DNA of 64,000 bases from JAQWRV01 sp045564915 (GCA_045564915.1 JBJLGL010000001.1:372001-436000), one strand, 5' to 3'; numbered from the stretch's first letter, positions 52,603 through 63,195 are shown. Notes: a model not told the origin generated them from the sequence alone. Program-made: numbers and translations.

Positions 52603-54366
52603 GTGAATATACTATTACCTCCCACTATTCTCGCTTTTGCCGGCGCCATAGCTTTAATCCTTATCCCGGCAGTCGTGTTGCTTGTTTTGCAACACAGAGC
52701 CTGGCGTAGGGCGGAAACCCTTCTAGAAGCTACAGAACGTGAATACACAGCAACACTTGCTGCCCTCAATGCCTCACCAGATGGTTATTTTGCTTGGATA
52801 CCAGCTACTGCTATACGCGCAGAAGACGCATCAAGCAGAAACACAGCCGAAGATAAAATCGAGGAGAATACAGGGGTATGTTCGCGTCGCCTGGCGGTCT
52901 TGTTAGATCTATACCGTGGATTAGACTCCACTTTCTCAGATGTCCTTGCTGGTTTTGATGGACCGTCCATCGAACAGCTCACAGCAGCCGTTAGCCACCT
53001 GAGGAAGGAAGGACGCGGATTTAACTTTGAATTGTTCCACGCAGCAACAGGCCGAAGAATAGAAACTCGTGGCGTCCGGGCTGATAGCCTAGATGATAAC
53101 ATGACAGTTGATATGATTTGGATGAGTGACGTCACCGAAGGCGTTGCAGCTGTAGATACCTTGACAAAGGAGAACCAGAGACTCCAAGAGTCTAATAGTC
53201 TGCTTGAAGAGACTCTAGATGGCCTAACGATCCCTGTATGGCTGCGCGATGACGATCTTTCTCTGATATATTGTAATGCAGCCTATGTTAAAGCAGTAGA
53301 TGCAGATAGTGCTAGAGACGTGACCAGCCGTGGTCGAGAAATTGCTCCCCGCAATTCAATTCGTGAGGTGCGCGCCCTCGCAGCCGCTGCAAGGGCCTCA
53401 GGTGTTACCAGATCAGCAGCCTTCCATATGGTCATTGAAGGTAGTCGGCGGCTAATTGAAGTGATTGAGAATCCGGTATCGCCAAAAAATATCAGAGACG
53501 GTGTAAACGAGGAGGATACACGTTCTCTATTTGGCGATGGTAGCGGATTAATGACCGCTGGTGTTGCATATGATATTACGCACCAAGAAGAACTTGAGAC
53601 GCGTTTGCATAGGGAAACCGCATCACATGCTGAAGTTCTCGAACGCCTAGGAACAGCAATTGCTGTTTATGCTGCAGACCAGCGTCTAGCCTTTTATAAC
53701 ACTGCCTTCACGCAGCTATGGGATCTCGAAGACATTTGGTTGCGCAGTGGGCCTAGTTATGGGGATATTCTTGAGAGTCTCCGCGAAGGGCGTCGCTTGC
53801 CTGAAGTTGCTGATTTTCCTGCTTTTAAGGAAACGGAACTAGATCGCTTCCATTCTTTGATAGATCCATTAGAAGATGTACTACATCTTCCAGACGGGGG
53901 CACATTACGCCGGGTCATTGCACCTCACCCAATGGGTGGCTTACTAACTACCTATGAAGACGTTACCGACACGCTGGCAATGGAGCGATCATATAATACT
54001 TTGATAGCGGTACAGCGGGAAACTATAGACAATTTGAATCAGGCCATTGCTATGTTTTCAGGAGACGGGCAGCTTCAATTGGCTAACCCAGCCTTTTTAT
54101 CTCTCTGGAAGTTATCGCCGGAAATTGTTGAAGAGCGCGTTTCTGTCGCTTCCATAGTCAAGCGTATGGAAGATTCATTTGATACAGTTGAAGACCGTAC
54201 GCACTATAGCGCATTTATTTTAGATGCATTGAATCCCGATACTGAGAGGGTGCTACAACAGGCTCATTTCAAAAAATCAGACGATGTGACCTTCGAAGTC
54301 ACTAGCGTCCCTCTGCCCGATGGCGGTGCACTGTTCTCTTTCACCGACATTACTACAACGCCTTAG
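52603..54366 (+). CDS. Membrane-anchored PAS-domain protein lacking a kinase domain
   Basis: A 587-residue protein with one N-terminal membrane helix (ILAFAGAIALILIPAVVLLVL), a coiled stretch (RAWRRAETLLEATEREYTA) and at least three PAS-like units (about 205-335, 355-460 and 470-585). Examples of PAS end strands are GVAYDITHQEELETRL, TTYEDVTDTLAMERSYN and FSFTDITTTP. Homologues at this position, before tsaE, are usually sensor histidine kinases that continue into HisKA and HATPase domains. Here the protein stops right after the last PAS strand and tsaE begins 77 bases later. GTG start with AAGGA upstream. Confidence 0.82.
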   Translation: MNILLPPTILAFAGAIALILIPAVVLLVLQHRAWRRAETLLEATEREYTATLAALNASPDGYFAWIPATAIRAEDASSRNTAEDKIEENTGVCSRRLAVLLDLYRGLDSTFSDVLAGFDGPSIEQLTAAVSHLRKEGRGFNFELFHAATGRRIETRGVRADSLDDNMTVDMIWMSDVTEGVAAVDTLTKENQRLQESNSLLEETLDGLTIPVWLRDDDLSLIYCNAAYVKAVDADSARDVTSRGREIAPRNSIREVRALAAAARASGVTRSAAFHMVIEGSRRLIEVIENPVSPKNIRDGVNEEDTRSLFGDGSGLMTAGVAYDITHQEELETRLHRETASHAEVLERLGTAIAVYAADQRLAFYNTAFTQLWDLEDIWLRSGPSYGDILESLREGRRLPEVADFPAFKETELDRFHSLIDPLEDVLHLPDGGTLRRVIAPHPMGGLLTTYEDVTDTLAMERSYNTLIAVQRETIDNLNQAIAMFSGDGQLQLANPAFLSLWKLSPEIVEERVSVASIVKRMEDSFDTVEDRTHYSAFILDALNPDTERVLQQAHFKKSDDVTFEVTSVPLPDGGALFSFTDITTTP

Positions 54367-54443
54367 ACCCAGCATATCGCGTCATTGCAGCGAGACTCCC
54401 CACCGGTTACAACTGATCTAAAGACCAAAGGAATACCGACGCT

Positions 54444-54914
54444 GTGCTCACTCACCAGCTCCACACAGAAGCAGACACCCTCGCTTTCGGTAGGTATGTA
54501 GCTGCGCAGACGCGTGCCGGGGACACAATTGCTTTGTCAGGGCCATTGGGCTCAGGCAAAACAGTTTTCGCCAGGGGTTTTATTCGTCAGCGTCTTGGGT
54601 ATGACATAGACGTCTCAAGCCCGACATTTAATATTGTCCAAGTCTACGATCAGACTACCCCGGCCATTTGGCACTTTGATTTCTTTCGCCTTGAGCACCC
54701 TGATGAATGTGCCGAACTTGGGCTAGATGAGGCTCTGGTGAAGGGTTTGACCATTATTGAGTGGCCTGAAAAGGTAGCTGGTTGGCTACCGAAAGAGCGG
54801 CTTGATATTTTTCTTACGGGTAACGAGCAAACAAGTTTGAACAGCGCAACGCTTAGACCAACTAGAAATTGGCAGACCCGTATAGAGTACATTTTGCAGC
54901 AGAGTAGCAAATAA
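54444..54914 (+). CDS. tsaE: tRNA threonylcarbamoyladenosine biosynthesis ATPase TsaE
   Basis: A 156-residue P-loop protein with LSGPLGSGKTVFARGFI, SSPTFNIVQVYD, WHFDFFRLEHPDE and IIEWPEK, all standard for TsaE, which supports the TsaBD complex in t6A synthesis on tRNAs. GTG start at 54444. The stop overlaps the start of amgK by one base. The tsaE-amgK-murU order is common in alphaproteobacteria. Confidence 0.94.
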   Translation: MLTHQLHTEADTLAFGRYVAAQTRAGDTIALSGPLGSGKTVFARGFIRQRLGYDIDVSSPTFNIVQVYDQTTPAIWHFDFFRLEHPDECAELGLDEALVKGLTIIEWPEKVAGWLPKERLDIFLTGNEQTSLNSATLRPTRNWQTRIEYILQQSSK

Positions 54915-55918
54915 TGGCACAGAAGCGAGAGCACTTGTCAGAAGTATTCCTGGCTTTACACGGCTGGGCTGAGGCAACCCGCCATGCTCTAGCGGGTGAT
55001 GCATCCTTTCGGCGTTACGAACGAATAATACACAACGATGGCCGTCGTGCTGTACTGATGGATGCCCCACCTCCAGAGGAAGATGTTCGCCCTTTTGTAA
55101 GTATAGCGAGACACCTAGTCAGTCTTGGGCTATCAGCGCCGCTAATCCTGGCCGTGAATGAAGAACAAGGGTTTTTGTTGTTGGAAGACCTTGGTGATGA
55201 CACCTATACCCGGCTGCTCGCTCGTGGCTACGATGAAAAGGCGCTATATGAACTAGCAACTGATACACTGATCTATCTAAATAGTAGACCCGTCAACCAG
55301 GCGGTGCCAAATAGTGTAGCCCGTTATAACCAAACTAGACTTTTGGAAGAGGTTGATCGATTAAATGTCTGGTATCGCCCGCTCGTCAACGCGCCAACAC
55401 TGTCAAAAGATGCGCATCAAGCCTTCATTGATATTTGGAAAAGTACTCTGCCAAAGGCCTGGACGGTCCCGGAGTCACTAGTCTTATTCGATTATCATGT
55501 GGATAACTTATTACTCGTCCAGGGGCGAGATGGTGTCGCCGCTTGTGGCCTATTAGATTTTCAAGACGGGGTCCAGGGACCAGTAACCTATGACCTGATG
55601 TCCTTAATGGAGGATGCTCGACGTGATATTGGCCGGGATCTTCAAAATGCTATGAAGCAACGCTATCTATTAGCTTTCCCTGATATTTCTCCCACCGATT
55701 TTGAAACATCTTGGGCGGTCATGGCTGTACAAAGGCATGTGCGGATCATCGGCACCTTTGCCCGATTGCACCTGCGGGATAAGAAATCTGATTACCTAAG
55801 ACATATGCCCCGGCTATGGAACTACATGGACACCTGCCTAACACACCCTGTTCTAGGACCCCTTAAGTGCTGGCTTGACTCTTATCTACCCGAATCGCTG
55901 CGCAAGGTTGAATTATGA
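54914..55918 (+). CDS. amgK: Anomeric MurNAc/GlcNAc kinase
   Basis: A 334-residue aminoglycoside-phosphotransferase-fold kinase. LAGDASFRRYERI, LLEDLGDDTYTRLL, FDYHVDNLL (catalytic HxDNL-type loop) and LLDFQDGVQGPVTYDL (metal-binding Asp) are seen. In the MurU pathway it makes the 1-phosphate of N-acetylmuramate or N-acetylglucosamine during peptidoglycan recycling. It is sandwiched with four-base or smaller overlaps between tsaE and murU, so it is strongly coupled. Confidence 0.9.
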   Translation: MAQKREHLSEVFLALHGWAEATRHALAGDASFRRYERIIHNDGRRAVLMDAPPPEEDVRPFVSIARHLVSLGLSAPLILAVNEEQGFLLLEDLGDDTYTRLLARGYDEKALYELATDTLIYLNSRPVNQAVPNSVARYNQTRLLEEVDRLNVWYRPLVNAPTLSKDAHQAFIDIWKSTLPKAWTVPESLVLFDYHVDNLLLVQGRDGVAACGLLDFQDGVQGPVTYDLMSLMEDARRDIGRDLQNAMKQRYLLAFPDISPTDFETSWAVMAVQRHVRIIGTFARLHLRDKKSDYLRHMPRLWNYMDTCLTHPVLGPLKCWLDSYLPESLRKVEL

Positions 55919-56643
55919 CTTTTATTCCTCTTCACACAGCTATGATTCTAGCGGCGGGTTTAGGTTCGCGCATGCATCCTCTCACAGATAATTATCCCAA
56001 ACCGATGATTAAGGTCCGCGGCAAAGCACTCATAGATTGGGTTCTTGATGACCTTGCAAAAAACGATATCACCACGGCGATCGTTAACGTCCATTACAAA
56101 GCGCCTTTGCTTATCAAGCATTTAGCTAAACGAAATATACCAAACATCATTATATCTGACGAAACAGAACTTCTGCTCGATACGGGAGGTGCTGTTCTAG
56201 CAGCCCTTCCCTTGGTGGAAGATGATCTTCTTTTGGTGACTAACAGTGACGCCTTGTGGGGCTGTGGCCTTGGGCCCGCGATCTCAACGCTGCTAGCTAG
56301 GTGGGATGACGACATAGACTCATTAATTCTCTTAGCTCCCATGCGACGAGCCCATGGTTTCGATGGCGCTGGTGACTTCTTCATAGAAGATAATGACACG
56401 CCGGTGCGACGGGGTAAAAAACCGACTGCTCCTTATGTATATGCCGGAATACAAATCATACATCGTCGGCTTTTTAACAAAGCTCCAGGGGGCGTATTTT
56501 CATTCAATGCTTTGTGGGATAAGGCTCATCAAGAAGGGCGGCTCAAAGCGGCCCTACATGACGATGATTGGTATCACGTGGGAACACCGGATTCTGTCGA
56601 ACAGACAGGGCAGGCGTTGAAATATAACCTAGCGCATACATGA
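55915..56643 (+). CDS. murU: N-acetylmuramate 1-phosphate uridylyltransferase
   Basis: A 242-residue nucleotidyltransferase. The signature MILAAGLGSRMHPLTDNYPKPMIKVRGKALIDW is the sugar-nucleotide pyrophosphorylase N-terminus. LLVTNSDALWG carries the metal-binding Asp, and WYHVGTPDSVEQTG the second one. It makes UDP-MurNAc from MurNAc-1-phosphate, bypassing de novo synthesis (basis of intrinsic fosfomycin tolerance in species with the pathway). Start overlaps amgK by four bases (ATGA). Confidence 0.9.
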   Translation: MTFIPLHTAMILAAGLGSRMHPLTDNYPKPMIKVRGKALIDWVLDDLAKNDITTAIVNVHYKAPLLIKHLAKRNIPNIIISDETELLLDTGGAVLAALPLVEDDLLLVTNSDALWGCGLGPAISTLLARWDDDIDSLILLAPMRRAHGFDGAGDFFIEDNDTPVRRGKKPTAPYVYAGIQIIHRRLFNKAPGGVFSFNALWDKAHQEGRLKAALHDDDWYHVGTPDSVEQTGQALKYNLAHT

Positions 56644-56650
56644 GGCAGGC

Positions 56651-59600
56651 GTGACAAACTCAATACATCCTGACCTTTCAAGTGCAGAAGTGGATTGGCT
56701 TTCCCACGCGGTCCACTCGGGTAAACACGTCTGGACTATTCCGCCAACGATAGGCTTTATCGATGCCTTGGCTGACGGGCTACTAGCAGAGACTGATAGT
56801 AACCCGCTTACTCTTTCGGAAATTACTGTACTCTTGCCCACCCGCCGTTCCGCTAGATCCCTGCGTGATGCTTTCCTAAGGAGATCCGAGGGGTCGGCGT
56901 TAATCCTACCCAGGCTCATGCCATTACAAGAGATCGACGAAGATGAGGCTCTCCTATCAGGATTTGGTGGTGCTGAAGGTCCTCCCTTGGATATTCCCCC
57001 AGCTGAACCACCCTTATCTCGCCAGATTCTTCTGGCCTCTTTGATCATGGAACAAGCAGGTCATGATGGTCGCCACTCCAGCCCCGACCAGGCGGCCCGC
57101 TTAGCTCAAGAATTAGCGCGCCTGCTTGATGAGGTTCAAACTGCTCGGCTCTCATTCACAGCACTAGCAGAACTAGTGCCTGAAACATTAGCAGAGCATT
57201 GGCAAGTCACTCTTGTCTTCTTGCGGATTCTAACCTCTCGCTGGCCTGAGAAACTTGCAAAACGGGGCACGATAGACCCCGCAGAACACCGGAACCGGGT
57301 CTTTGCCGCACAGGCAAAGGCCTGGAGCCAAAACCCACCAAAAGGTTTGGTGGTCGCGGCCGGATCAACCGGTAGTGTGCCGGTAACGCGCGACCTGTTA
57401 GAGGTAGTGGCAAAGCTACCCAATGGTTGTGTCATCCTGCCCGGGCTTGACCAGACCATGGATAATAATAGCTGGGATTGCGTTGAAGATAGTCATCCAC
57501 AGTTTAACCTTAAGGGTCTACTTGAACGCTTAGGCTTAGGTCGGTCAGAGGTATCGCTTTGGCCCACAGAAGACGCCAATGAGACAAGCCATGATCGTCA
57601 AAATCTGATCAGCGAAATTATGCGTCCTGCCGCCACCAGCGAACAATGGTCCAACCTAAATACGCTACATGCTGACGCTATCGCAGGCATTCAACAGATT
57701 GAGGCGCCAACACCGCGCGAAGAAGCTGCCGCTATCGCTTTGGCTCTAAGGAGGGTAACCGAAGATAAAGACCGAACGGGGGCCTTAGTCACACCAGATC
57801 GTAACCTAGCTCGCCGGGTATCTGCTGAAATGGAACGCTGGAATCTCAGTGTCAACGACTCTGGTGGGCTGCCACTTTCTATGACACCTCCAGGCGTATT
57901 TCTACGCCTAACAGCAGCCATGGTGACCGAAGACTTTGCGCCAGTTCCATTATTGGCAGCATTGAAACACCCCATGGCTGCCGGCAATCTCGGCCCTCCA
58001 GAATTCCGTAACAGGGCTCGGGACTTAGAACGGACCCTGCTACGTGGTCCGCGTCCACCCCCAGGTATGGACGGTCTTCGCCAATCTCTGAAAAGCCATC
58101 ACAATCACGACCCAGCACTTGATGTGTGGCTTGATAAGCTAGCACTCGTCATAGCGCCTTTTGCCGCTTTGATGGAGGCAGACAAAGTAAGTCTGAAAGA
58201 CTTGTTGTCAGAGCATCTGTTGATGGCGGAGCATTTGGCAGCGTCTGATGAGATAGCTGGACCTCTTCGATTGTGGGCTGGTCCAGACGGCGAAGCCGTG
58301 GCTAGCTTTCTTGCCGAACTAGCCGATTCGGCAAGCCACTTGGGTAAGAATAACCCCAGAGATTATCCAGGTTTACTGGACGCATTCATGGAAGGTCGGG
58401 TTGCGCGCGCACCTTATAGCAGCCATCCACGCCTAAGTATTCTTGGCCCTTTGGAGGCCAGGCTCCTCCGTCCAGATGTTTTGATTTTAGGGGGACTTAA
58501 CGAAGGAAGCTGGCCGTCCGACAGTGCTACGGACCCCTGGATGAGCCGACCCATGAGAATAGCATTCGGACTATCACCACCGGAGCGCCGAATTGGTCAA
58601 GCAGCCCATGACATGGCCCAGGCTCTTGGTGCGACTGAGGTCATCATGACCCGCTCCTTGAAGTCGAATGGTGCCCCTACCGTCGCTTCGCGCTGGTGGC
58701 AGCGGTATAACCAGGTGGTCAAAGCCGTGGACATTCCTACTCACTCAAAAGCCATTGGGCATACCTGGCTGGAATGGTCAGCAACTCTAACTCGGCCAGA
58801 GTCATTCAAAGCAAGGGCGGCGCCCGCACCAACGCCGCCAGTCGAGGTCCGGCCCCGGCGGCTATCGGTCTCAGAAATTGAAACCTGGATGCGCGATCCC
58901 TATGAAATTTATGCCAAGCACGTGTTAGGGCTGCGCGCTCTTGAACCATTAGATGCAGATGCCAGTAACGCCGACTACGGCACCATTGTTCATAAAATTC
59001 TTCAGAAATTTGTTGAGACCTATCCTGACGCCTTGCCTGATAATGCAGCAGATACACTGCACGAAATCGCTAGGGAACAATTTAGTAGAGCTGGCTTGGC
59101 TCCTGCTATTCAAGCGTTCTGGCAGCCGCGTTTCAAATTGATTGCAGATTGGTTCCTGGGTGAAGAACGTAAACGCCGACAAGAAGTTGTAAAAGTCTAT
59201 CCGGAAAAGGCTGGGAGCCTGGAGCTGAGTGGGCCCGCTGGACCATTTAAATTGGTGGCGAAAGCAGATCGCATCGAAGCCAAATCAGATGGCACACTCT
59301 CAATTGTGGATTACAAAACCGGGGCAACACCGAGACCTACTGAGGTCGATGCTGGGTATTCCCCGCAGTTGCCGCTGGAAGTAGCTATTGCCGCTACAGG
59401 TGGTTTTGACGGCATAGACTCAAAAGTAGTTTCCGAATTGCTTTATTGGAAATTGACTGGTCGAGAAGAAGGTGGAAACTCCTCTCCAGCAGGAACCAAA
59501 GACGCTGGAGAACTTGGTTCGGAATACCTAGCCAGATTAAAGCAATTAATTAATGAGTTTGACAAACCGAACACTGCCTATGCAGCCAGACCGCATCCGG

Positions 59601-59680
59601 AACGGGCATTAAAGTATGGACAGACGGCGCATCTCGCAAGGCATAAAGAATGGGCTTCAGCGGATGGAGATGATGAATGA
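56651..59680 (+). CDS. addB: Double-strand break repair protein AddB
   Basis: A 1009-residue alphaproteobacterial AddB. The N-terminal half has VLLPTRRSARSLRDAFLRR and LPRLMPLQEIDEDEALL. The middle has LGPLEARLLRPDVLILGGLNEGSWPSDSATDPWMSRPMR. The C-terminal nuclease domain carries LSVSEIETWMRDPYEIYAKHVLGL and the metal-binding SIVDYKTGATP. GTG start behind GAGGCAGG, eight bases after murU. Its TGA overlaps the ATG of addA in an ATGA. With AddA it resects double-strand ends for recombination. Confidence 0.93.
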   Translation: MTNSIHPDLSSAEVDWLSHAVHSGKHVWTIPPTIGFIDALADGLLAETDSNPLTLSEITVLLPTRRSARSLRDAFLRRSEGSALILPRLMPLQEIDEDEALLSGFGGAEGPPLDIPPAEPPLSRQILLASLIMEQAGHDGRHSSPDQAARLAQELARLLDEVQTARLSFTALAELVPETLAEHWQVTLVFLRILTSRWPEKLAKRGTIDPAEHRNRVFAAQAKAWSQNPPKGLVVAAGSTGSVPVTRDLLEVVAKLPNGCVILPGLDQTMDNNSWDCVEDSHPQFNLKGLLERLGLGRSEVSLWPTEDANETSHDRQNLISEIMRPAATSEQWSNLNTLHADAIAGIQQIEAPTPREEAAAIALALRRVTEDKDRTGALVTPDRNLARRVSAEMERWNLSVNDSGGLPLSMTPPGVFLRLTAAMVTEDFAPVPLLAALKHPMAAGNLGPPEFRNRARDLERTLLRGPRPPPGMDGLRQSLKSHHNHDPALDVWLDKLALVIAPFAALMEADKVSLKDLLSEHLLMAEHLAASDEIAGPLRLWAGPDGEAVASFLAELADSASHLGKNNPRDYPGLLDAFMEGRVARAPYSSHPRLSILGPLEARLLRPDVLILGGLNEGSWPSDSATDPWMSRPMRIAFGLSPPERRIGQAAHDMAQALGATEVIMTRSLKSNGAPTVASRWWQRYNQVVKAVDIPTHSKAIGHTWLEWSATLTRPESFKARAAPAPTPPVEVRPRRLSVSEIETWMRDPYEIYAKHVLGLRALEPLDADASNADYGTIVHKILQKFVETYPDALPDNAADTLHEIAREQFSRAGLAPAIQAFWQPRFKLIADWFLGEERKRRQEVVKVYPEKAGSLELSGPAGPFKLVAKADRIEAKSDGTLSIVDYKTGATPRPTEVDAGYSPQLPLEVAIAATGGFDGIDSKVVSELLYWKLTGREEGGNSSPAGTKDAGELGSEYLARLKQLINEFDKPNTAYAARPHPERALKYGQTAHLARHKEWASADGDDE

Positions 59681-62600
59681 ACACATTCTCACCCGTCGCC
59701 CACGCCAATAAACAGCAGAAACGTGCTGCTAAACCTAGCGCATCAGTATGGGTCTCTGCCTCAGCAGGCACAGGCAAGACCAAAGTGCTTACGGATAGAG
59801 TGCTAGCCCTGATGCTGAATGGTAATGCACCACAGCGTATCCTTTGTCTAACCTTCACCAAAGCAGCGGCTGCGGAAATGTCCAATCGTATTGCCAGTGT
59901 TTTGAGCGAATGGCTGACTCTCTCAGACGAAAACTTAGCATCAAAGATTAAGGCGATTTCGGGACAGCAACCATCTCAAAAAGACCTAACTCTTGCCCGA
60001 CAGCTATTTGCCCGGATGCTTGATACCCCAGGCGGCATGAAGATTCATACCATCCACGCATTCTGTCAATCGGTTCTGGGGCGATTTCCATTGGAGGCAG
60101 GACTGGCGCCGCACTTTGATCTTCTCTCAGAGCAGGATACATCAGACTTGTTAGCGCAGACAAAGGACGCAGTGATTGCGCGCGCACACGATGGCTCTGA
60201 TCAAGATCTAGCTGATGCATTAGAGTTCATTGTGGGACGGGTTGATGAAAAATCTTTATCTGATTTATTAAAAGAGCTGACTAATACCAGAAGCGAATTA
60301 GCACACCTGATGTCTACTCACGGTAGTTTACACCGCGCTATCACTCACACGCGGCGCTATCTGGGCTTGACTGAAGATGAAACTCGCGAGTCGGTTATTA
60401 GGGATGCATGCGAAGATAAAGCTCTTAACATCCCTATCCTTAAAGTAGCAGCAACAACTTTAATGGACGGCAAAGGGGGTAGTGACCAAAATAAAAGAAA
60501 AGGGAGCGTGATAAGGGGTTGGTTAGATGCTGATATAGAGACACGCATTCTATCTTTTGATAAATACGCTGCCGAATACCTGACCAAAGACTGCGATATT
60601 CGCTCCCAAAAAGGAGTTTGGGGGAAGGCCGAGCTAAGGAAAGCGCATCCTAATCTACAAGACAGTCTCCTTACCGAGGCTAAACGCGTCTCAGACGTCA
60701 TTGATCGCAAGCGTAAGATCGAGGTTGCTACGGCAACACAAGCACTGCTGACTTTGGGTAACGCCTTTCTGGGTAATTACCAAGGCCGTAAGGAAGCCTA
60801 TGAGCGGTTAGATTACGATGACTTGATTCAAAAAACCCGCACCCTCCTAGAAACACCCGGCGTAGCCGCCTGGGTTTTATTCAAGTTGGACGGTGGATTA
60901 GACCATATTCTGATCGATGAGGCCCAAGATACCAGTCCCGATCAATGGGCCATCGTTCGCGCTTTAACAGAAGAGTTTTTTGCCGGCGAAGGGCGATACC
61001 AGGATCAGAATGAAAGACCCCGGACTCTCTTCGCTGTCGGCGACTACAAGCAATCCATCTTTAGTTTTCAGGGGGCCGCACCTGATGGCTTTCGTGCTAT
61101 GCAAGAAAGTTTCAAGAGCCAGGTAAAGAACGCCGAGGAAATTTGGGATGATGTTGACTTGGATGTCTCGTTCCGTTCCACGGAGGCTGTGCTAACAATG
61201 GTAGACGCTGTGTTTGCGACAAGCCCAGCTCGAGATGGAGTGATGACAAAGGACAAAGCGCTCACACATCTGGCTAAGCGCCATGGCCAGGGAGGTCTAG
61301 TAGAACTGTGGGATCCTGTTGAGCCAGACCCAAGTGACAAAAGCGCACCATGGAAACCCCCTGTAGAGCGGGTCTCCGGTGACTCCGCCCAAACTCGGCT
61401 TGCCCGTTTAATTGCCAGAAAGATAGACCACTTGTGCAATAACGAAACGGTACAGTCCAGAAATAGGCCTATCCGTGCCGGTGATATTCTGGTGCTGGTC
61501 AGGCGCAGAACCGCGTTTATCTATGATTTAGTGCGCGCTCTTAAAGACCTTGATATACAAGTCGCAGGTGTCGACCGCATGGTCCTCATCGAACAGATTG
61601 CGGTGATGGATCTTGTAGCACTCGGACGGTTCTTACTGCAGCCGCAGGACGACCTTACCCTCGCTACAGTATTAATGAGTCCCTTAATTGGGTTGAAAGA
61701 AAATGAGCTTTTTGAGATCGCGCATGGCCGTGTTCAACAAACTTTGTGGGCAGCACTAAGCGTCCATGCGGGGGCAGACTCTACTTTTGGTAAAGCACAC
61801 GAAACATTGAGCAATATTTTGGATAAGACTGATTATAGCACACCCTATGCTCTATTTTCCCACGTTCTCACAGCGCACGATGGGCGCCGTAAATTACTTA
61901 GCCGCTTGGGCAAGGATGCGGAAGACCCGATTGATGAGCTTCTTGCACAAGCCCTAGACTACGAACGACTCCACCCACCGAGCCTGGAAGGATTCTTACA
62001 TTGGCTCGAGCATGGTCATTTCGAGGTAAAGCGTGACCCAGAACATGCAAGCCTCAACAACGCGGTGCGCATTATGACCATTCACGGAGCCAAGGGATTA
62101 CAGGCTCCCATAGTTTTCCTTCCCGATACCAGGCAAACTAACAACATAAGACAATCCATTCTGTGTGATCAGGATAGCCAAGGCCACCCTCTAATACTTT
62201 GGACACCAAGCATAAAAAAAGCCGATTCAGTTACAAGAAAACTTAAAGAAAGAGCTGATAGAAAGCGTGACGAAGAGCAGAACCGACTTTTGTATGTAGC
62301 AATGACGCGCGCGGAAGATCGTCTATACGTTTGCGGTTGGAACACCAAGAAAAAAGCACCAAGAACCTGCTGGTATAATCTAATTGAATCCGCGCTCGAT
62401 CCGATTGCAGAAAAAGCAACTGACCCACTACTGATAAGCGTGAAAGGACAGAGCAGACAAATTCGCCGCTACGCTGTCAAGCAAACGCGTGAACCCGAAT
62501 CTGATATGACTCCTGAAGAGAAGGAAACACCTCTGAAGCCCTTACCACCATTTGCATCGACAAAAGCCCCAGCTGAACCGAACCCGGCGCGACCATTAAT

Positions 62601-63195
62601 GCCGTCGCACCCGGAATTCGATGAGCCGCCAGTCATGCCCCCATTAAGTGCTGACATGTCCTTAAGTTTCCAAAGAGGGTCCCTGATTCATAGACTGTTA
62701 CAAAGCCTCCCAAGCCTGCCACCAGACCAACGATTGGCAGCAAGCGATGCCTATTTGATGTACCCTGTGTGGGGCCTGTCCTCAGAAGAGATAACATCTA
62801 TCCGGGACGAGACTTTAGCAGTTCTATCCAACGAGGCCTTCGCACCTTTGTTTGGACCGGGGTCAAAAGCAGAGGTACCGGTAACCGGTTTGGTTGATGG
62901 ATATGCGTTATCTGGTCAGATCGATCGGCTAGTTGTCAGTGCAAGTGACGTAATGGTGGTAGACTTCAAGACCAACCGCTCGCCGCCCCGAGATGCTACC
63001 TCTATTAGCCAGGCCTATTTGTTCCAGATGGCGGCTTATCGTGCAGCTCTTCGCTCCATTTATCCTGATCACAAAGTCCGGTGTAGTCTATTGTGGACAA
63101 GCGGACCTTTTCTTACCGAACTTGATAACGCGCAGCTTGATAGAACGTGGAGTACTGCTGGGACAAAGAATAATGATACTAACGAAATAAATTGA
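59677..63195 (+). CDS. addA: Double-strand break repair helicase AddA
   Basis: A 1172-residue UvrD-like helicase-nuclease. Motif I is SASAGTGKTKVLTDRVL, followed by LCLTFTKAAAAEMSNRI (Ia), HILIDEAQDTSPDQW (II), AVGDYKQSIFSFQGAAP (III), TIHGAKGLQAPIVFLPD (V) and LLYVAMTRAEDRLYVCG (VI). The C-terminal nuclease has LSGQIDRLVV and VVDFKTNRSPP. It pairs with AddB as the alphaproteobacterial counterpart of RecBCD. Start is coupled to addB. Confidence 0.95.
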   Translation: MNTFSPVAHANKQQKRAAKPSASVWVSASAGTGKTKVLTDRVLALMLNGNAPQRILCLTFTKAAAAEMSNRIASVLSEWLTLSDENLASKIKAISGQQPSQKDLTLARQLFARMLDTPGGMKIHTIHAFCQSVLGRFPLEAGLAPHFDLLSEQDTSDLLAQTKDAVIARAHDGSDQDLADALEFIVGRVDEKSLSDLLKELTNTRSELAHLMSTHGSLHRAITHTRRYLGLTEDETRESVIRDACEDKALNIPILKVAATTLMDGKGGSDQNKRKGSVIRGWLDADIETRILSFDKYAAEYLTKDCDIRSQKGVWGKAELRKAHPNLQDSLLTEAKRVSDVIDRKRKIEVATATQALLTLGNAFLGNYQGRKEAYERLDYDDLIQKTRTLLETPGVAAWVLFKLDGGLDHILIDEAQDTSPDQWAIVRALTEEFFAGEGRYQDQNERPRTLFAVGDYKQSIFSFQGAAPDGFRAMQESFKSQVKNAEEIWDDVDLDVSFRSTEAVLTMVDAVFATSPARDGVMTKDKALTHLAKRHGQGGLVELWDPVEPDPSDKSAPWKPPVERVSGDSAQTRLARLIARKIDHLCNNETVQSRNRPIRAGDILVLVRRRTAFIYDLVRALKDLDIQVAGVDRMVLIEQIAVMDLVALGRFLLQPQDDLTLATVLMSPLIGLKENELFEIAHGRVQQTLWAALSVHAGADSTFGKAHETLSNILDKTDYSTPYALFSHVLTAHDGRRKLLSRLGKDAEDPIDELLAQALDYERLHPPSLEGFLHWLEHGHFEVKRDPEHASLNNAVRIMTIHGAKGLQAPIVFLPDTRQTNNIRQSILCDQDSQGHPLILWTPSIKKADSVTRKLKERADRKRDEEQNRLLYVAMTRAEDRLYVCGWNTKKKAPRTCWYNLIESALDPIAEKATDPLLISVKGQSRQIRRYAVKQTREPESDMTPEEKETPLKPLPPFASTKAPAEPNPARPLMPSHPEFDEPPVMPPLSADMSLSFQRGSLIHRLLQSLPSLPPDQRLAASDAYLMYPVWGLSSEEITSIRDETLAVLSNEAFAPLFGPGSKAEVPVTGLVDGYALSGQIDRLVVSASDVMVVDFKTNRSPPRDATSISQAYLFQMAAYRAALRSIYPDHKVRCSLLWTSGPFLTELDNAQLDRTWSTAGTKNNDTNEIN

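Noticed and set aside
57136..57459. Antisense frames within addB and addA (107-123 codons)
   Set aside because: Mirror frames of long, well-supported coding regions; no ribosome sites or family features.
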